Shown: positions 8,082-8,153 of the stretch, one piece after another
Position numbering within the stretch: position 1 is the stretch's first letter
How the letters are laid out: each line of letters begins with the position of its first letter
Assembly (NCBI GenBank): GCA_021202495.1
Contig: JAJQCX010000019.1
Coordinates: forward strand, 1-8,153
DNA from: Clostridia bacterium
Lineage (GTDB): Bacteria > Bacillota > Clostridia > UMGS1883
Length of the DNA: 8,153 bases
Reading direction: 5' to 3'
Program-made: the position numbers and the translations under genes
The notes under the pieces: generated by a model
Told to the model about the DNA's origin: nothing
The model's database searches: none
Seen by the model: the letters and a program-made list of their open reading frames with translations, nothing else

Positions 8082-8114
8082 AGGGGCAGACGCTGCGGCG
8101 GCTGTCCTTTTTTT
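8082..8114 (+). terminator. Rho-independent terminator of the importer operon
   Basis: GGGCAG (8084-8089) pairs with CTGTCC (8102-8107), with one G-U pair. An inner CGC/GCG stem with a TGCG loop extends it past an A-G mismatch. Seven T residues follow (8108-8114). It lies 6 bases after the second permease stop codon. This is the clearest intrinsic terminator in the window. Confidence 0.85.
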
Positions 8115-8153
8115 AGAGTTTGGAGTATTGAGAGTGGAGTGTTGAGAGTGGAG
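8115..8153. repeat. Purine-rich 14-bp tandem repeat built from heptads, continuing past the window
   Basis: After the terminator the sequence reads as 7-base units: AGAGTTT, GGAGTAT, TGAGAGT, GGAGTGT, TGAGAGT, then GGAG at the window end. Every complete unit has GAG at positions 2-4 and T at position 7. Units 2-3 and 4-5 form two copies of a 14-base repeat differing at one base (8122-8135, 8136-8149), with a third copy starting at 8150. The G+A richness of one strand is marked. The array size and origin cannot be judged from this fragment. Confidence 0.75.

Overview
The window reads as chromosomal DNA from a Gram-positive, probably Firmicutes/Clostridia-type, bacterium. The reasons are strong GGAGG-type ribosome binding sites, sigma-A-like promoters (TTGACA/TAAAAT, and two with a TGN extended -10), a lipoprotein signal with a classical lipobox, and a four-gene BMP-type ABC importer in the order known from Bacillus nupNOPQ. 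This taxonomic placement is inference. Coding is dense and there is no mobile element, CRISPR array, tRNA or rRNA gene.

Layout. Positions 1-487 (minus strand) hold the first 162 codons of a TrmO/TsaA tRNA-modification methyltransferase whose 3' end lies outside the window. Positions 488-642 are a divergent intergenic region with one promoter facing each way. Positions 643-2984 hold a tight two-gene unit, MTA/SAH nucleosidase (mtnN) then adenine deaminase (ade), separated by 2 bases. Positions 2985-3128 carry a new promoter behind an AT-rich block. Positions 3129-8075 encode a complete ABC importer: a BMP-family lipoprotein, a double-domain ATPase and two BPD_transp_2 permeases. Two hairpins lie between the lipoprotein and the ATPase, the second terminator-like. 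The last three genes overlap (20 bp and 4 bp). A rho-independent terminator at 8082-8114 closes the unit. The final ~39 bases begin a purine-rich 14-bp (2 x 7) tandem repeat that runs off the window.

How it fits together. MtnN splits methylthioadenosine, S-adenosylhomocysteine and probably 5'-deoxyadenosine to adenine. Ade deaminates adenine to hypoxanthine plus ammonia. The importer belongs to a family whose characterised members carry nucleosides, so the block looks like a purine-salvage module that joins recycling of SAM by-products to uptake from outside. The substrate of this transporter is inferred from family and neighbours, not shown by sequence.

I do not see a clearly new system. 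The points most worth a second look are the mtnN-ade coupling beside an importer, the attenuator-like hairpin after the lipoprotein gene together with that gene's different codon use, the asymmetric degeneration of the ATPase's two nucleotide sites, and the heptad repeat at the right edge.
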